64,000 nucleotides of DNA from an uncultured Sphingomonas sp. (lineage in GTDB: Bacteria > Pseudomonadota > Alphaproteobacteria > Sphingomonadales > Sphingomonadaceae). How positions within the stretch are numbered: position 1 is the first letter of the stretch; each line of letters starts with the position of its first letter. Position numbers and translations under genes: made by a program. Of the stretch, positions 24,331 to 32,997 are shown one piece after another. Below the pieces are notes generated by a model that was not told where the DNA came from, made no database searches, and saw only the letters and a list, made by a program, of their open reading frames with translations. Location of the stretch: contig NZ_CADCVZ010000001.1 in the NCBI RefSeq assembly GCF_902806265.1, positions 1 through 64,000 of the forward strand, written 5' to 3'.

Positions 24331-25394
24331 GCGCCCACTCCCATGGACAGGGTGGGCACGGCCAGCGCGCTGAAGCCGTAGTGCTTGAGCCAGCGGATAT
24401 CGCCGTCGAAAAAGGCGCGCAGGTCATCCATGCCGTATTTCAGCATCGCCAGCCGGTCGACGCCGGTGCCGAAAGCGAAGCCCTGCCATTGGTCGGGGTC
24501 GAGGCCGGCGGCGGCGATCACCTTGGGGTGGACCATGCCGCTGCCGAGCACCTCCATCCAGCCCTGCTGCCCGCCGACTACACGGCGGCCTTTCTCCAGC
24601 GACCAGCCGACGTCGACCTCCGCCGATGGCTCGGTAAAGGGGAAATAGCTCGGGCGCAGGCGGATGGCGATGTCATCGCGCTCGAAAAAGGCCTTTAGAA
24701 AGGTCTCCAGCGTCCATTTGAGGTGACCCAGGTGGATCGCGCGGTCGATCACCAGCCCTTCGATCTGGTGGAACATCGGCGTGTGCGTCGCGTCGCTGTC
24801 CGACCGGTACACGCGTCCGGGCGCGATCACCCGCAGCGGCGCCCCCCGCTCCTGCATCGCCCGGATCTGCACAGGGGAGGTATGGGTGCGCAGCACGTAA
24901 GGCAGGCCGTCGGCGTCGGTGCGCTGAAGGTAGAAGGTGTCGTGCATCGCTCGGGCAGGATGGCCGGGCGGGAAGTTGAGCGCGGTGAAATTATACCAAT
25001 CGCTCTCGATCTCCGGCCCTTCCGCCACCGCGAAGCCCAGGTCGGCGAAAATTTCGGCCAGCTCCTCCATCACCTGGCTGATCGGGTGAACGGTGCCGCG
25101 TGAATGTTCGGGCGCAGGGAGCGACAGATCGATCCGCTCGGTAGCAAGCTTGCGCTCCAGCTCAGCGGCCTCCAGCTGCTCTCTGCGTTGGGCGATGGCG
25201 TCGGTCAGGCGAGCGCGCACGCGCTGAAATTCCGGCCCGCGGAGCTGGCGCTCCTCCGGCGTCATGCCGCCAAGCGTCTTGAGCAATCCGGTCACCCAGC
25301 CGCTTTTGCCGAGCGCCTCGACCCGTACCACGTCCAGCGCTGGCAGATCGTCGGCGGCGGCGATCCGCGCGATAGTTCCTTCCACGTCATTCAT
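24327..25394 (-). CDS. pheS: Phenylalanine-tRNA ligase alpha subunit
   Basis: A 355-residue class II synthetase alpha subunit. An N-terminal coiled coil (about 1-90) carries the usual EALGKSGWVTGLLKTLG. Motif 2 is LRTHTSPVQIRAMQE with the following RVYRSDSDATHTPMFHQIEGLVID, and motif 3 is FAFGTGVDRLAMLKYGMDDLRAFFDGD. It charges tRNA-Phe with PheT, which overlaps it by four bases. Unlike the common rpmI-rplT-pheS-pheT order, the ribosomal genes here are separated from pheS by the glyoxylate genes, so pheST must have its own promoter near 25395-25427 or be read from the scfR side. Confidence 0.97.
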   Translation of the reverse strand: MNDVEGTIARIAAADDLPALDVVRVEALGKSGWVTGLLKTLGGMTPEERQLRGPEFQRVRARLTDAIAQRREQLEAAELERKLATERIDLSLPAPEHSRGTVHPISQVMEELAEIFADLGFAVAEGPEIESDWYNFTALNFPPGHPARAMHDTFYLQRTDADGLPYVLRTHTSPVQIRAMQERGAPLRVIAPGRVYRSDSDATHTPMFHQIEGLVIDRAIHLGHLKWTLETFLKAFFERDDIAIRLRPSYFPFTEPSAEVDVGWSLEKGRRVVGGQQGWMEVLGSGMVHPKVIAAAGLDPDQWQGFAFGTGVDRLAMLKYGMDDLRAFFDGDIRWLKHYGFSALAVPTLSMGVGA

Positions 25395-25427
25395 GGCGCG
25401 AAGCTGTAGCGGCGGCTCAGCGGCCCG

Positions 25428-26843
25428 TCACGAGGGCACGAACGGGTAGGGCGAGATGCTCTTGCGGTTCTCGTGCACCGCCAGCGCCCGGCCCGCGGGA
25501 GGAGTTGCCCGGTAAGGACATTGCAGCCGCGGACAGATCGAGCACGCCGGCCCGACCGGGGTGGCCGGAGTGTTCACCAAATCGAGGCCGTCCGAATAGG
25601 CGATCCGGCCCGCATAGCGGACATCGCAGCCCAGCCCGATCGCTAGGAGCGAATCGTCCCTGAGGTCTGGACGGATCGGCCGCTCAATCGTCCGACTGAT
25701 GGTGAAATAGCGCTGCCCGTCGGGCGTTTCGATCAGCTGGCGGATCGTCTGCCCTGGCGTCTGAAAAGCCGCGTGCAGGTGCCAGCGCGGACAGGTGCCG
25801 CCGAAATGGCTGAACGGGAAGTTCTCGCCCGCATAGCGCTTTGAGATGTTCCCTGCGGGGTCGACCCGCAGCATGAAAAACGGCACCCCGCGTGCGCCCT
25901 GCCGGCCAAGCGTGGTCAGCCGGTGCGCCACCTGCTCGACGTTGGCGCCAAAATCGCCGCACAGCCGGTCGATGGCGTAGCGATGCTCTTCAGCCGCGAG
26001 CAGGAACTTGCCGTAAGGCATCATGATGGCGCCCGCGGCATAGTTCGCGAAGCTCATGTGCAGGAGGCGCCGGCTCCCCGGGTCAGGCGGGCGCGCCGCT
26101 TCCAGCATCCGGACGATGGTCGGATGGAACTCGAGCAGGCTAAGCTGATAGGCGATGCCGAAAGTGCGGTTCTCCGGCCGCAGCAGTGAAGACAGGAGCA
26201 GCAACCGGCGCTGCGGGTCGTACATCTGGCTGGCCTGTTCAAGCGTCTCGGGCGGGACCAGCCGCACGTCCACGCCGAAAGCTTCCTTGAGGCGCCGGCG
26301 CAGCGGCTCGGCCACCGACAGAGGATCGCCAAGCGCACCGCCCAGCGTCTCCGCACCCTCCTCCAGTTCGGGCCAGTGGTTGCGCTGCGACTGGATGTAG
26401 TCGCGCACCCAGGTCTCGGGCGTGATCAGCACCCGCGGGTCCGCGCCGCCGGTTGCTGCGTCCGGCGGATGCCGCTGCAGCTCGCGGAATGCCGTGTAGA
26501 GCCGGGTCAGTCCGTCGGCCAGGGCGGGGGCGTTGTCGGCGAGCTCCATGATCTCGTGCCGGCTGATCCCAAGGTCGGCGAACATGCCATCCGAGAAGAC
26601 TTCCAGCAGCTGCTCGGCGCCGCCTCCATCGCTGCCCTCCGCCGCAAACTGCTTGATGTCGACATCGAACGTTTCAGCCAAACGCAGCAGAATGCCGGCG
26701 GTGACCGGCCGCTGATTGCGTTCCAAGTGATTGAGGTAGCTGGCGGAAATACCCAGTTCGCCCGCCATCGCCGCTTGCTGAAGACTGCGTTCACGCCGCA
26801 GCCGCTTCAATCTCGCACCCAGGAAGAGCTTGCGCTGCGCCAT
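25428..26843 (-). CDS. ScfR/RamB-type short-chain acyl regulator (XRE-HTH + IrrE-like + DUF2083)
   Basis: A 471-residue regulator: an N-terminal XRE helix-turn-helix (about 8-62, LKRLRRERSLQQAAMAGELGISASYLNHLERNQ in pieces), a central IrrE/ImmA-like peptidase-fold domain (about 160-300, RRLLLLSSLLRPENRTFGIAYQLSLLE) and the DUF2083 C-terminal domain with cysteines (GGTCPRWHLHAAF, VGPACSICPRLQCPYRA). This short-chain fatty acyl regulator family (RamB, PccR) controls glyoxylate-shunt and propionyl/acyl-CoA genes. Divergence from aceA makes control of the shunt likely. A palindrome lies ten bases before its start codon. Confidence 0.88.
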   Translation of the reverse strand: MAQRKLFLGARLKRLRRERSLQQAAMAGELGISASYLNHLERNQRPVTAGILLRLAETFDVDIKQFAAEGSDGGGAEQLLEVFSDGMFADLGISRHEIMELADNAPALADGLTRLYTAFRELQRHPPDAATGGADPRVLITPETWVRDYIQSQRNHWPELEEGAETLGGALGDPLSVAEPLRRRLKEAFGVDVRLVPPETLEQASQMYDPQRRLLLLSSLLRPENRTFGIAYQLSLLEFHPTIVRMLEAARPPDPGSRRLLHMSFANYAAGAIMMPYGKFLLAAEEHRYAIDRLCGDFGANVEQVAHRLTTLGRQGARGVPFFMLRVDPAGNISKRYAGENFPFSHFGGTCPRWHLHAAFQTPGQTIRQLIETPDGQRYFTISRTIERPIRPDLRDDSLLAIGLGCDVRYAGRIAYSDGLDLVNTPATPVGPACSICPRLQCPYRATPPAGRALAVHENRKSISPYPFVPS

Positions 26844-26852
26844 CGAGTCAGA

Positions 26853-26869
26853 TTGTCAACTATTTACAA
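26853..26869. promoter_or_regulatory. Candidate operator of the ScfR-type regulator
   Basis: TTGTCAA-CTA-TTTACAA is a near-perfect palindrome (one mismatch per arm). It lies 10 bases upstream of the scfR-like start, in the 129-bp divergent gap to aceA. The TTTACAA arm resembles the TTTGCAAA-type elements reported for this regulator family. TTTCGAAA at 26945-26952, before aceA, is a second small palindrome. Binding is inferred. Confidence 0.45.
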
Positions 26870-26972
26870 GGAGCACAAGTCGTAACTTGGCTGCTTAGCT
26901 CTTTTCGATGCGACGCGACTCGGCGGGTGGCGTTGGATGCCTTCTTTCGAAATTCCTAACGAGGGGTCGTCC

Positions 26973-28253
26973 ATGTCCGATTACGCGTCCGTTGTTTCCG
27001 CTCCGCCTGGCCGTTTCGACGGCATCGAGCGTCCCTATAGCTCAGAAGATGTCGAGCGGCTCCGCGGCTCGGTGCCGATCGACTACACGCTTGCCCGCCG
27101 CGGCGCGCTGAAGCTGTGGGAGCTTCTGAATGGGCAAGAGGAGCCGATCCGCGCGCTCGGCGCCGTCACCGGCAACCAGGCGATGCAGCAGGTCCGTGCC
27201 GGGTTGCAGGCGATCTACCTGTCGGGCTGGCAGGTCGCCGCCGACGCCAACACCGCCGGCGCGATGTACCCAGACCAGTCGCTGTATCCGGCCAACGCCG
27301 GGCCGGAACTCGCGCGGCGGATCAACCGCACGCTGCAGCGCGCCGACCAGATCGAGCATCTGGAAGGCGGCGCCAAGCGTGATTGGTTCGTGCCGATCGT
27401 TGCGGATGCGGAGGCCGGCTTCGGCGGGCCGCTGAACTGCTTCGAGATCATGAAAGCCTATATCGAGGCGGGCGCCGCGGGCGTGCACTTCGAGGATCAG
27501 CTCGCGTCCGAGAAGAAGTGCGGACATCTGGGCGGCAAGGTGCTCATCCCGACCCAAGCGGCGATCCGCAACCTCGACTCCGCCCGGCTCGCGGCCGACA
27601 TCTGCGGGGTCCCGACCGTGCTGGTCGCCCGCACCGATGCGGAGAGCGCCAAGCTCATCACCTCCGACGTCGATGAGCGCGACCGGGAGTTCATCACCGG
27701 CGAGCGCACGCCCGAGGGCTTCTTCCGCCTGCGCGAGGGGAGCGGGCTTGACCACTGCATCGCCCGCGGCCTTGCCTTCGCGCCGCATGCTGACCTGCTT
27801 TGGTGGGAAACCTCCCACCCGGACCTTGAGGATGCGCGCAAGTTCGCCGAAGCGGTGCACAAGGTCTATCCGGGCAAGCTGCTCGCTTACAATTGCTCGC
27901 CCTCGTTCAACTGGGCAGCCAAGCTCGACCAGGAAACCATTGCCAAGTTCCAACGCGAACTCGGTGCGATGGGCTACAAGTATCAGTTCGTCACCCTGGC
28001 GGGCTTCCACAGCCTAAACCACGGCATGTTCGAGCTGGCGTCGGGCTACCGCGACCATGGCATGGCAGCTTACTCGGAACTGCAGCAGGCCGAGTTCGCG
28101 TCCGAAAAGGACGGCTATACCGCCACTCGCCACCAGCGCGAGGTCGGGACCGGCTATTTCGACGCAATCGCCACCGCAGTCAGCGCCGGGCAGGCGTCGA
28201 CCACGGCGCTGAGCGAGTCCACCGAAGCCGCCCAGTTCGTGGCTGCGGAATAA
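26973..28253 (+). CDS. aceA: Isocitrate lyase
   Basis: A 426-residue enzyme that splits isocitrate into glyoxylate and succinate, first step of the glyoxylate shunt. The catalytic loop [10 protein letters not shown] carries Cys183. Also present: [38 protein letters not shown] (metal site) and [11 protein letters not shown]. The ATG at 26973 is chosen for homology; the open frame starts 12 codons earlier at a TTG-type codon without support. Transcribed divergently from the ScfR-type regulator and followed by DUF4170 and aceB in one operon. Confidence 0.97.
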   Translation: MSDYASVVSAPPGRFDGIERPYSSEDVERLRGSVPIDYTLARRGALKLWELLNGQEEPIRALGAVTGNQAMQQVRAGLQAIYLSGWQVAADANTAGAMYPDQSLYPANAGPELARRINRTLQRADQIEHLEGGAKRDWFVPIVADAEAGFGGPLNCFEIMKAYIEAGAAGVHFEDQLASEKKCGHLGGKVLIPTQAAIRNLDSARLAADICGVPTVLVARTDAESAKLITSDVDERDREFITGERTPEGFFRLREGSGLDHCIARGLAFAPHADLLWWETSHPDLEDARKFAEAVHKVYPGKLLAYNCSPSFNWAAKLDQETIAKFQRELGAMGYKYQFVTLAGFHSLNHGMFELASGYRDHGMAAYSELQQAEFASEKDGYTATRHQREVGTGYFDAIATAVSAGQASTTALSESTEAAQFVAAE

Positions 28254-28277
28254 TCTGGCCTGAGAAGGAGCATCAGC

Positions 28278-28481
28278 ATGTCCAAGCGTTTCTGGATCGT
28301 CGGCGGCGAGTATTCCGACTGCATGTTCAAGCAGCTTCAGCCCGGCACAGAGCGGGTGAGCGGCCCCTTCCATGACGAGGTGAAAGCCCGCATGGAGTGG
28401 CAGCGCCTAACCTTCCGCGACCGTTGCGGTGCTACCGAGCGCTACTCGATCTGCGTTGAACCGGAGGCGCAAGCCCGGTGA
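28278..28481 (+). CDS. DUF4170-family small protein
   Basis: 67 residues, of the alphaproteobacterial DUF4170 family: FWIVGGEYSDCMFKQL then GTERVSGPFHDEVKARMEWQ and a short C-terminal strand RYSICVE. A good site (AGAAGGAG) precedes the ATG. No signal or membrane segment. It sits between aceA (24 bases) and aceB (4-base GTGA overlap), so it is co-expressed with the glyoxylate shunt. Function unknown; a link to the shunt is inferred from position only. Confidence 0.82.
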   Translation: MSKRFWIVGGEYSDCMFKQLQPGTERVSGPFHDEVKARMEWQRLTFRDRCGATERYSICVEPEAQAR

Positions 28482-30046
28482 GCACTGTGCTTGACCGAAC
28501 GCGCGCAGTCGCCGAGCCGAGCGGGGTTCCGGGCGCCTCCGAGCTGCTCACTCCTGACGTGCTGGAGTTTCTAACCGAGCTCCACCAGCGTTTCGACGCG
28601 CGCCGCCGATCCCTGCTGGCCGCCCGCGGCGACCGGCAGGAGCGGCTGGACGCGGGTGAGCTGCCGGACTTCCCGGAGGCCACGCGCGACATCCGGGACG
28701 CCGAATGGCGGGTGGGCGAGATTCCGGCCGACCTCCGGGACCGGCGCGTGGAGATCACGGGGCCGACCAACGCCAAGATGGTGATCAACGCGCTGAACTC
28801 GGGCGCCAAGGTGTTCATGGCGGACTTCGAAGACGCCACCGCGCCGACCTGGGACGAGCTGCTGCAGGGTCAGCTCAATCTGCGGGCGCGCTGGCAGGGA
28901 TCGCTGGGCTTCACCGACGCGGCGAGCGGCAAGCAATACCGGCTGAATGACAGTCCCGCTGTGCTGATCGTCCGCCCGCGCGGTTGGCACCTCGACGAGC
29001 GGCACCTCACGGTTGACGGCGAGCCGATCGCCGGCGGCTTGTTCGATTTTGGGCTCTACTTCTGGCACAACGCCAAGGCGGCGATCGCGGCGGGCTCGGG
29101 CCCCTACTTCTACCTGCCCAAGCTCGAGTCCCGCTTCGAAGCGGAGCTGTGGAGCGAGGTCTTCAGCATTGCGGAGACCAAGCTGCACCTGCCCCGTGGC
29201 ACGATCAAGGCCACGGTGCTGATCGAGACGCTGCCCGCGGCGTTCGAGATGGACGAGATCCTGTTTGCCTTACGCGAGCATATTGTCGGTCTGAACTGCG
29301 GGCGCTGGGACTACATCTTCAGCTACATAAAGCGGTTCGGCCGGTCGCCCGAGCGGCTGACTCCTGACCGGTCGGCGATGACCATGGATAAGGCGTTCCT
29401 TGCGGCTTACTCGCTGCGACTGATCGCCACCTGCCATCGCCGCGGCGCCTTCGCGATGGGCGGCATGTCGGCCTTCATCCCCGTCAAGGGGGATGAGGCG
29501 GCGAACCAGGCCGCGATGGACAAGGTGCGCGCGGACAAACAGCGCGAGGTCGGCAACGGCCATGATGGCACCTGGGTAGCTCACCCGGCGCTGGTTCCCG
29601 TGGCGCTGGAGGCCTTTGAGCAGATGCACGGGCCCAACCAGCTCGACAAGCTGCCGCCGCAGGTTCCTGGACGCGACGAGATGCTGGCCATGCACAGCGG
29701 CTCGCGGACCGAGGAAGGCGCGCGCGAGAATATCCGCGTCGGCATCCAGTATATCGCCGCCTGGCTCAGCGGACGCGGCGCGGTTCCGCTCTACAACCTC
29801 ATGGAAGACGCCGCGACTGCGGAGATCTGCCGGACGCAGCTCTGGCAATGGCTCCGGTTCGAAGCTCCGTTAGAGGATGGCCGCAAGTTCGACCGGGCGA
29901 CGTTCGAACGGCTGTTCGAAGAGGACTTGGCGGCGATCCCGGACCAGCCGCATCTTGATGAGGCCGCGGGGTTGTTCCGCCGCATGATTCTCGATGAGGA
30001 CTGCGAGGAGTTCCTGACCCTTCCGGCCTACCCGCTGCTTAACTGA
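28478..30046 (+). CDS. aceB: Malate synthase A
   Basis: A 522-residue isoform-A malate synthase (about 200 residues shorter than the G form). It condenses glyoxylate with acetyl-CoA. Visible motifs: VEITGPTNAKMVINALNSGA, FMADFEDATAPTW, LIVRPRGWHLDERH, TVLIETLPAAFEMDEIL, GLNCGRWDYIFS with the catalytic region, and HNAK. The start is a GTG overlapping the DUF4170 stop. It ends before a strong bidirectional terminator shared with rplT. Together with aceA it gives growth on C2 and fatty-acid substrates. Confidence 0.97.
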   Translation: MSTVLDRTRAVAEPSGVPGASELLTPDVLEFLTELHQRFDARRRSLLAARGDRQERLDAGELPDFPEATRDIRDAEWRVGEIPADLRDRRVEITGPTNAKMVINALNSGAKVFMADFEDATAPTWDELLQGQLNLRARWQGSLGFTDAASGKQYRLNDSPAVLIVRPRGWHLDERHLTVDGEPIAGGLFDFGLYFWHNAKAAIAAGSGPYFYLPKLESRFEAELWSEVFSIAETKLHLPRGTIKATVLIETLPAAFEMDEILFALREHIVGLNCGRWDYIFSYIKRFGRSPERLTPDRSAMTMDKAFLAAYSLRLIATCHRRGAFAMGGMSAFIPVKGDEAANQAAMDKVRADKQREVGNGHDGTWVAHPALVPVALEAFEQMHGPNQLDKLPPQVPGRDEMLAMHSGSRTEEGARENIRVGIQYIAAWLSGRGAVPLYNLMEDAATAEICRTQLWQWLRFEAPLEDGRKFDRATFERLFEEDLAAIPDQPHLDEAAGLFRRMILDEDCEEFLTLPAYPLLN

Positions 30047-30078
30047 ACCAGCTCACGTTTGTCAGCGTGCCGAACGAA

Positions 30079-30111
30079 GAAGGGCGCCCCGGTCTTCCCG
30101 AGGCGCCCTTC
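30079..30111. terminator. Bidirectional intrinsic terminator between aceB and rplT
   Basis: GAAGGGCGCC (30079-30088) pairs perfectly with GGCGCCCTTC (30102-30111) around a 13-base loop. On the plus strand it is followed by TTTGTTTCA; on the minus strand by TTCGTTCGG. It lies 33 bases after the aceB stop and 24 bases past the rplT stop, so it serves both convergent units. Confidence 0.9.
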
Positions 30112-30134
30112 TTTGTTTCACGTGGATCGCGAGC

Positions 30135-30521
30135 TTAGGTCGCGGCGGCCTGCTGCTGCTCCGCCTGCACGACATTGCCGCGGACCTGGCCGATTAGCGC
30201 GCGAAAGGCATCGCCTTCGTGCATCGCCATGTCGGCCAGCACCTTGCGGTCCAAGTCGACGCCGGTGACCTTCAGCGCGTGCATGAACTGCCCGTAGGTC
30301 AGCCCCTCGGCGCGGACCGCGGCGTTGATGCGCTGAATCCACAGAGCGCGGAAGCTCCGCTTCTTCACCTTGCGGTCGCGGTAAGCGTATTGCCCGGCCT
30401 TCTCGACCGCCTGCCTGGCGATGCGGATGGTGTTCTTGCGGCGGCCATAATAGCCCTTGGCTTGTTCCAGCAGCCGCTTGTGCTTGGCGCGGGTGGTTAC
30501 ACCCCGTTTGACGCGTCCCAT
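30135..30521 (-). CDS. rplT: 50S ribosomal protein L20
   Basis: 128 residues. Starts [20 protein letters not shown], with the standard [24 protein letters not shown] and [21 protein letters not shown] segments. It binds 23S rRNA early in large-subunit assembly and represses its own operon in other bacteria. It lies 14 bases after rpmI on the same strand and ends at the shared bidirectional terminator. Confidence 0.98.
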   Translation of the reverse strand: MGRVKRGVTTRAKHKRLLEQAKGYYGRRKNTIRIARQAVEKAGQYAYRDRKVKKRSFRALWIQRINAAVRAEGLTYGQFMHALKVTGVDLDRKVLADMAMHEGDAFRALIGQVRGNVVQAEQQQAAAT

Positions 30522-30535
30522 GTCCTATCCGGTCC

Positions 30536-30739
30536 TTAGTTGAGGCCGTAGGGCGCCCAAAGCTTCACTCGCGCCGTGTCGGCGTCGGCAAGAACTTCGG
30601 TGCCGCGGTTCTGGCGGATATACTTGGCGTTGTGGCTGATCAGCCGGTGACGCTTGCCGGCGACGCCGTGCTTCACCTTGCCGGTGGCCGTGAGCTTGAA
30701 GCGCTTCTTGACGCCGCTCTTGGTCTTGAGCTTGGGCAT
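30536..30739 (-). CDS. rpmI: 50S ribosomal protein L35
   Basis: 67 residues from ATG 30739, preceded by AAGGAG with ideal spacing; the longer open frame has no support. Sequence [20 protein letters not shown] then [11 protein letters not shown] is the L35 pattern. It leads the rpmI-rplT operon. infC, its usual upstream neighbour, is absent. The roughly 140 bases upstream to the VOC gene should contain the promoter and perhaps an L20-type autoregulatory leader, but I cannot fold one with confidence. Confidence 0.97.
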   Translation of the reverse strand: MPKLKTKSGVKKRFKLTATGKVKHGVAGKRHRLISHNAKYIRQNRGTEVLADADTARVKLWAPYGLN

Positions 30740-30882
30740 TTTCGTCTCCTTGTTGCCCCCACGCAGGGGCGACGTTCGCAAACTGCCACGGCAGCCCTCA
30801 CTGGCCGGGCCGTTCGTTTTTCCACTAATCTGGAAAGCGCGCGCCTATAAGGGTGGTCACGCGACAAGGCAAGGAGGCAGGC

Positions 30883-31311
30883 ATGGAGCGGAAGGAGAAC
30901 CAGGGGCCGGAGGGCGGAGTCACCGCGCACATCAGCATCCCCGATCGCCGTGGAGCGGAAGCGGTCGACTTCTACAAGGCGGCGTTCGGCGCACGCGAGC
31001 TGGCGCGGATGCCAAGCGAGGACGGCCGGCTGATGCACGCCCACCTGCTGATTAACGGCGGCTCGCTGATGCTGAACGACGAGTTTCCCGAGTATGTCGG
31101 ATCGGGTGAGCCGACGGGACCCTATCATGGCTGCACGCTCCACCTGCAGGTCGCGGACGCGGACGCGACATGGAACGGCGCGCTTGCCGCCGGCGCGGCC
31201 GTGGTCATGCCGCTGGAAGACCAGTTCTGGGGTGACCGCTACGGTGTCATACGCGATCCGTTCGGCCATCGCTGGTCGATCGGCGCGCCGGCGGTCGCCA
31301 AGCAGGACTAG
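30883..31311 (+). CDS. VOC-family (PhnB/glyoxalase-like) protein
   Basis: 142 residues from ATG 30883, preceded by AAGGAGG (30871-30877). A vicinal-oxygen-chelate fold of the PhnB-like type: an N-terminal GVTAHISIPDRRGAEAVDFYKAAFGA, central LMHAHLLINGGSLMLNDEFPEY and C-terminal MPLEDQFWGDRYGVIRDPFGHRWSIG. Relatives range from glyoxalases to antibiotic-binding proteins; the substrate is unknown. Stands alone, convergent with the SDR gene (one base between stops). Confidence 0.88.
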   Translation: MERKENQGPEGGVTAHISIPDRRGAEAVDFYKAAFGARELARMPSEDGRLMHAHLLINGGSLMLNDEFPEYVGSGEPTGPYHGCTLHLQVADADATWNGALAAGAAVVMPLEDQFWGDRYGVIRDPFGHRWSIGAPAVAKQD

Positions 31312-31312
31312 C

Positions 31313-31972
31313 CTACCAAGGCAGCGCTTCGCCGGTGCGGTCGAAGAAGCCGCCATTCCCGCTTGGTGAAAGGTCTGCGATCACTGCTCGCATCTGGCGA
31401 ATACTCTCGCTCGCTGCCAATGGGGCGCTGGCGCCGCCCATGTCCGTCTGAACCCAGCCGGGGTTGAGCGTCGCGATGGTTACCCCACTGTTCGCCGCCT
31501 CGAGCGCCAGTACGTGCCAAGCCATGTTGAGTGCCGCCTTGGACGAGCGATAGGCGATGCTGCCCGCGGAACTATCAGTGATGCTTCCCATCCGGCTTGA
31601 AATGGCGACCATCTTCCCACGCGCCTGTTGCACGAGTGGCAGCACCGACCGCGCCAGTAAGGTTGGCGCAATGCAATTCACGCCGAAGACTTCAAGCCAT
31701 GCCTGGCCGTCCTCGACGCTGGATACCTCGGGCGGTCCGTAGATGCCGGCGTTGGCGACGAGCAGGTCGAGGTTCGAGTCCAGTCGGTCCGCGAAGCCCG
31801 AGACCGCCTCGAGGTCACCCATGTCCAACGCTTCTTCCCGTACGGACAGCGCGGACAATGCCTCGCTTGGATTGCGGCGGGCGGCCACGACGGTCCAGCC
31901 CTCGGCTTGGTACTGGCGCACGAACTCCAGCCCTAGCCCACGATTGGCGCCGGTGATCAAAACTGTGGGCAT
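31313..31972 (-). CDS. Short-chain dehydrogenase/reductase
   Basis: 219 residues from ATG 31972. A classical SDR of C-factor/CsgA-like type: cofactor site TGANRGLGLEFVRQ (about 7-20), NAG in LLVANAGIYGP, catalytic Ser in VAISSRMGSI, and the Tyr-x3-Lys pair in YRSSKAALNMAW, followed by LNPGWVQTDMGG. The substrate is unknown. It follows prs by ten bases on the same strand and may be co-transcribed with it. Confidence 0.9.
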   Translation of the reverse strand: MPTVLITGANRGLGLEFVRQYQAEGWTVVAARRNPSEALSALSVREEALDMGDLEAVSGFADRLDSNLDLLVANAGIYGPPEVSSVEDGQAWLEVFGVNCIAPTLLARSVLPLVQQARGKMVAISSRMGSITDSSAGSIAYRSSKAALNMAWHVLALEAANSGVTIATLNPGWVQTDMGGASAPLAASESIRQMRAVIADLSPSGNGGFFDRTGEALPW

Positions 31973-31982
31973 GGCAAGTCTC

Positions 31983-32924
31983 CTAGTCGAACAGGCTCGA
32001 AACGCTCGACTCGTCGGCAATTCTCCGGATCGCCTCGGCCAGTAGCGGGGCGATGGTCAGGCGGCGGATCTTGTTGCCCCTTTCGTCCGGCTCGCCTGAG
32101 TAGATGGAATCGGTCACCACCAATTCGGTGAGCTCGCTTGCCCCGACGCGCGCGGCCGCGCCGCCCGACAGCACGCCGTGGGTCACGTAGGCGACCACCT
32201 CCGATGCGCCCTGCTGCCGCAACGCCGCCGCGGCGTTGCACAGGGTGCCGGCCGAATCGACGATGTCGTCGATGAGGATGCAAAAGCGGCCGGATACCTC
32301 ACCGATGATGTTCATCACCTCCGACTCGCCCGCGCGCTCCCGGCGCTTGTCGACGATCGCCAGCGGCGCGTTGTTGAGCCGCTTGGCGAGGCTCCTGGCC
32401 CGGACGACGCCGCCGACATCGGGCGAGACGACGGTCATCGGCCGGTCGCCGAAGCGCGCCTGGATGTCGGCGCTCATCACCGGGGCTCCGAACAGATTGT
32501 CGGTGGGGATGTCGAAGAAGCCCTGGATCTGCCCGGCATGGAGATCGACCGACAGCACCCGGTTGGCGCCCGCAACGGTGATCAGGTTGGCGACGAGCTT
32601 GGCGGAGATGGGCGTACGCGGCCCGGGTTTCCGGTCCTGCCGCGCATAGCCGAAGTAGGGCACCACCGCCGTGATCCGCTTGGCCGACGCGCGGCGCAGC
32701 GCATCGATGCAGATCAGCAGCTCCATCAGATTGTCGTTGGCGGGGTAGCTGGTCGACTGGATGAGGAAGACGTCCTCGCCGCGTACGTTCTCGTGGATTT
32801 CGACGAAGATTTCCTCGTCGGCGAAGCGCCGCACGCTGGCCTGCGTCAAAGGCAGCTCCAGATATTCGGACATCGCCTTGGCAAGCGGTAGATTGGAGTT
32901 GCCGGCAAGCAGTTTCATGGTCAC
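31983..32924 (-). CDS. prs: Ribose-phosphate pyrophosphokinase
   Basis: 313 residues. Makes PRPP from ribose-5-phosphate and ATP for purine, pyrimidine, histidine and NAD synthesis. Motifs: [36 protein letters not shown] (ATP-binding flexible loop), [13 protein letters not shown] and the PRPP-binding loop [17 protein letters not shown]. The start is GTG 32924 or the ATG two codons later. Divergent from nadE, another PRPP-linked pathway gene. Confidence 0.97.
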   Translation of the reverse strand: MTMKLLAGNSNLPLAKAMSEYLELPLTQASVRRFADEEIFVEIHENVRGEDVFLIQSTSYPANDNLMELLICIDALRRASAKRITAVVPYFGYARQDRKPGPRTPISAKLVANLITVAGANRVLSVDLHAGQIQGFFDIPTDNLFGAPVMSADIQARFGDRPMTVVSPDVGGVVRARSLAKRLNNAPLAIVDKRRERAGESEVMNIIGEVSGRFCILIDDIVDSAGTLCNAAAALRQQGASEVVAYVTHGVLSGGAAARVGASELTELVVTDSIYSGEPDERGNKIRRLTIAPLLAEAIRRIADESSVSSLFD

Positions 32925-32997
32925 CCCCGAGGAACGCGCGCTCCGTCTAGCGGTGGGCGGCGCTGGACGAAAGGCTCGGTCGCGCTAGGAGGAGCGC

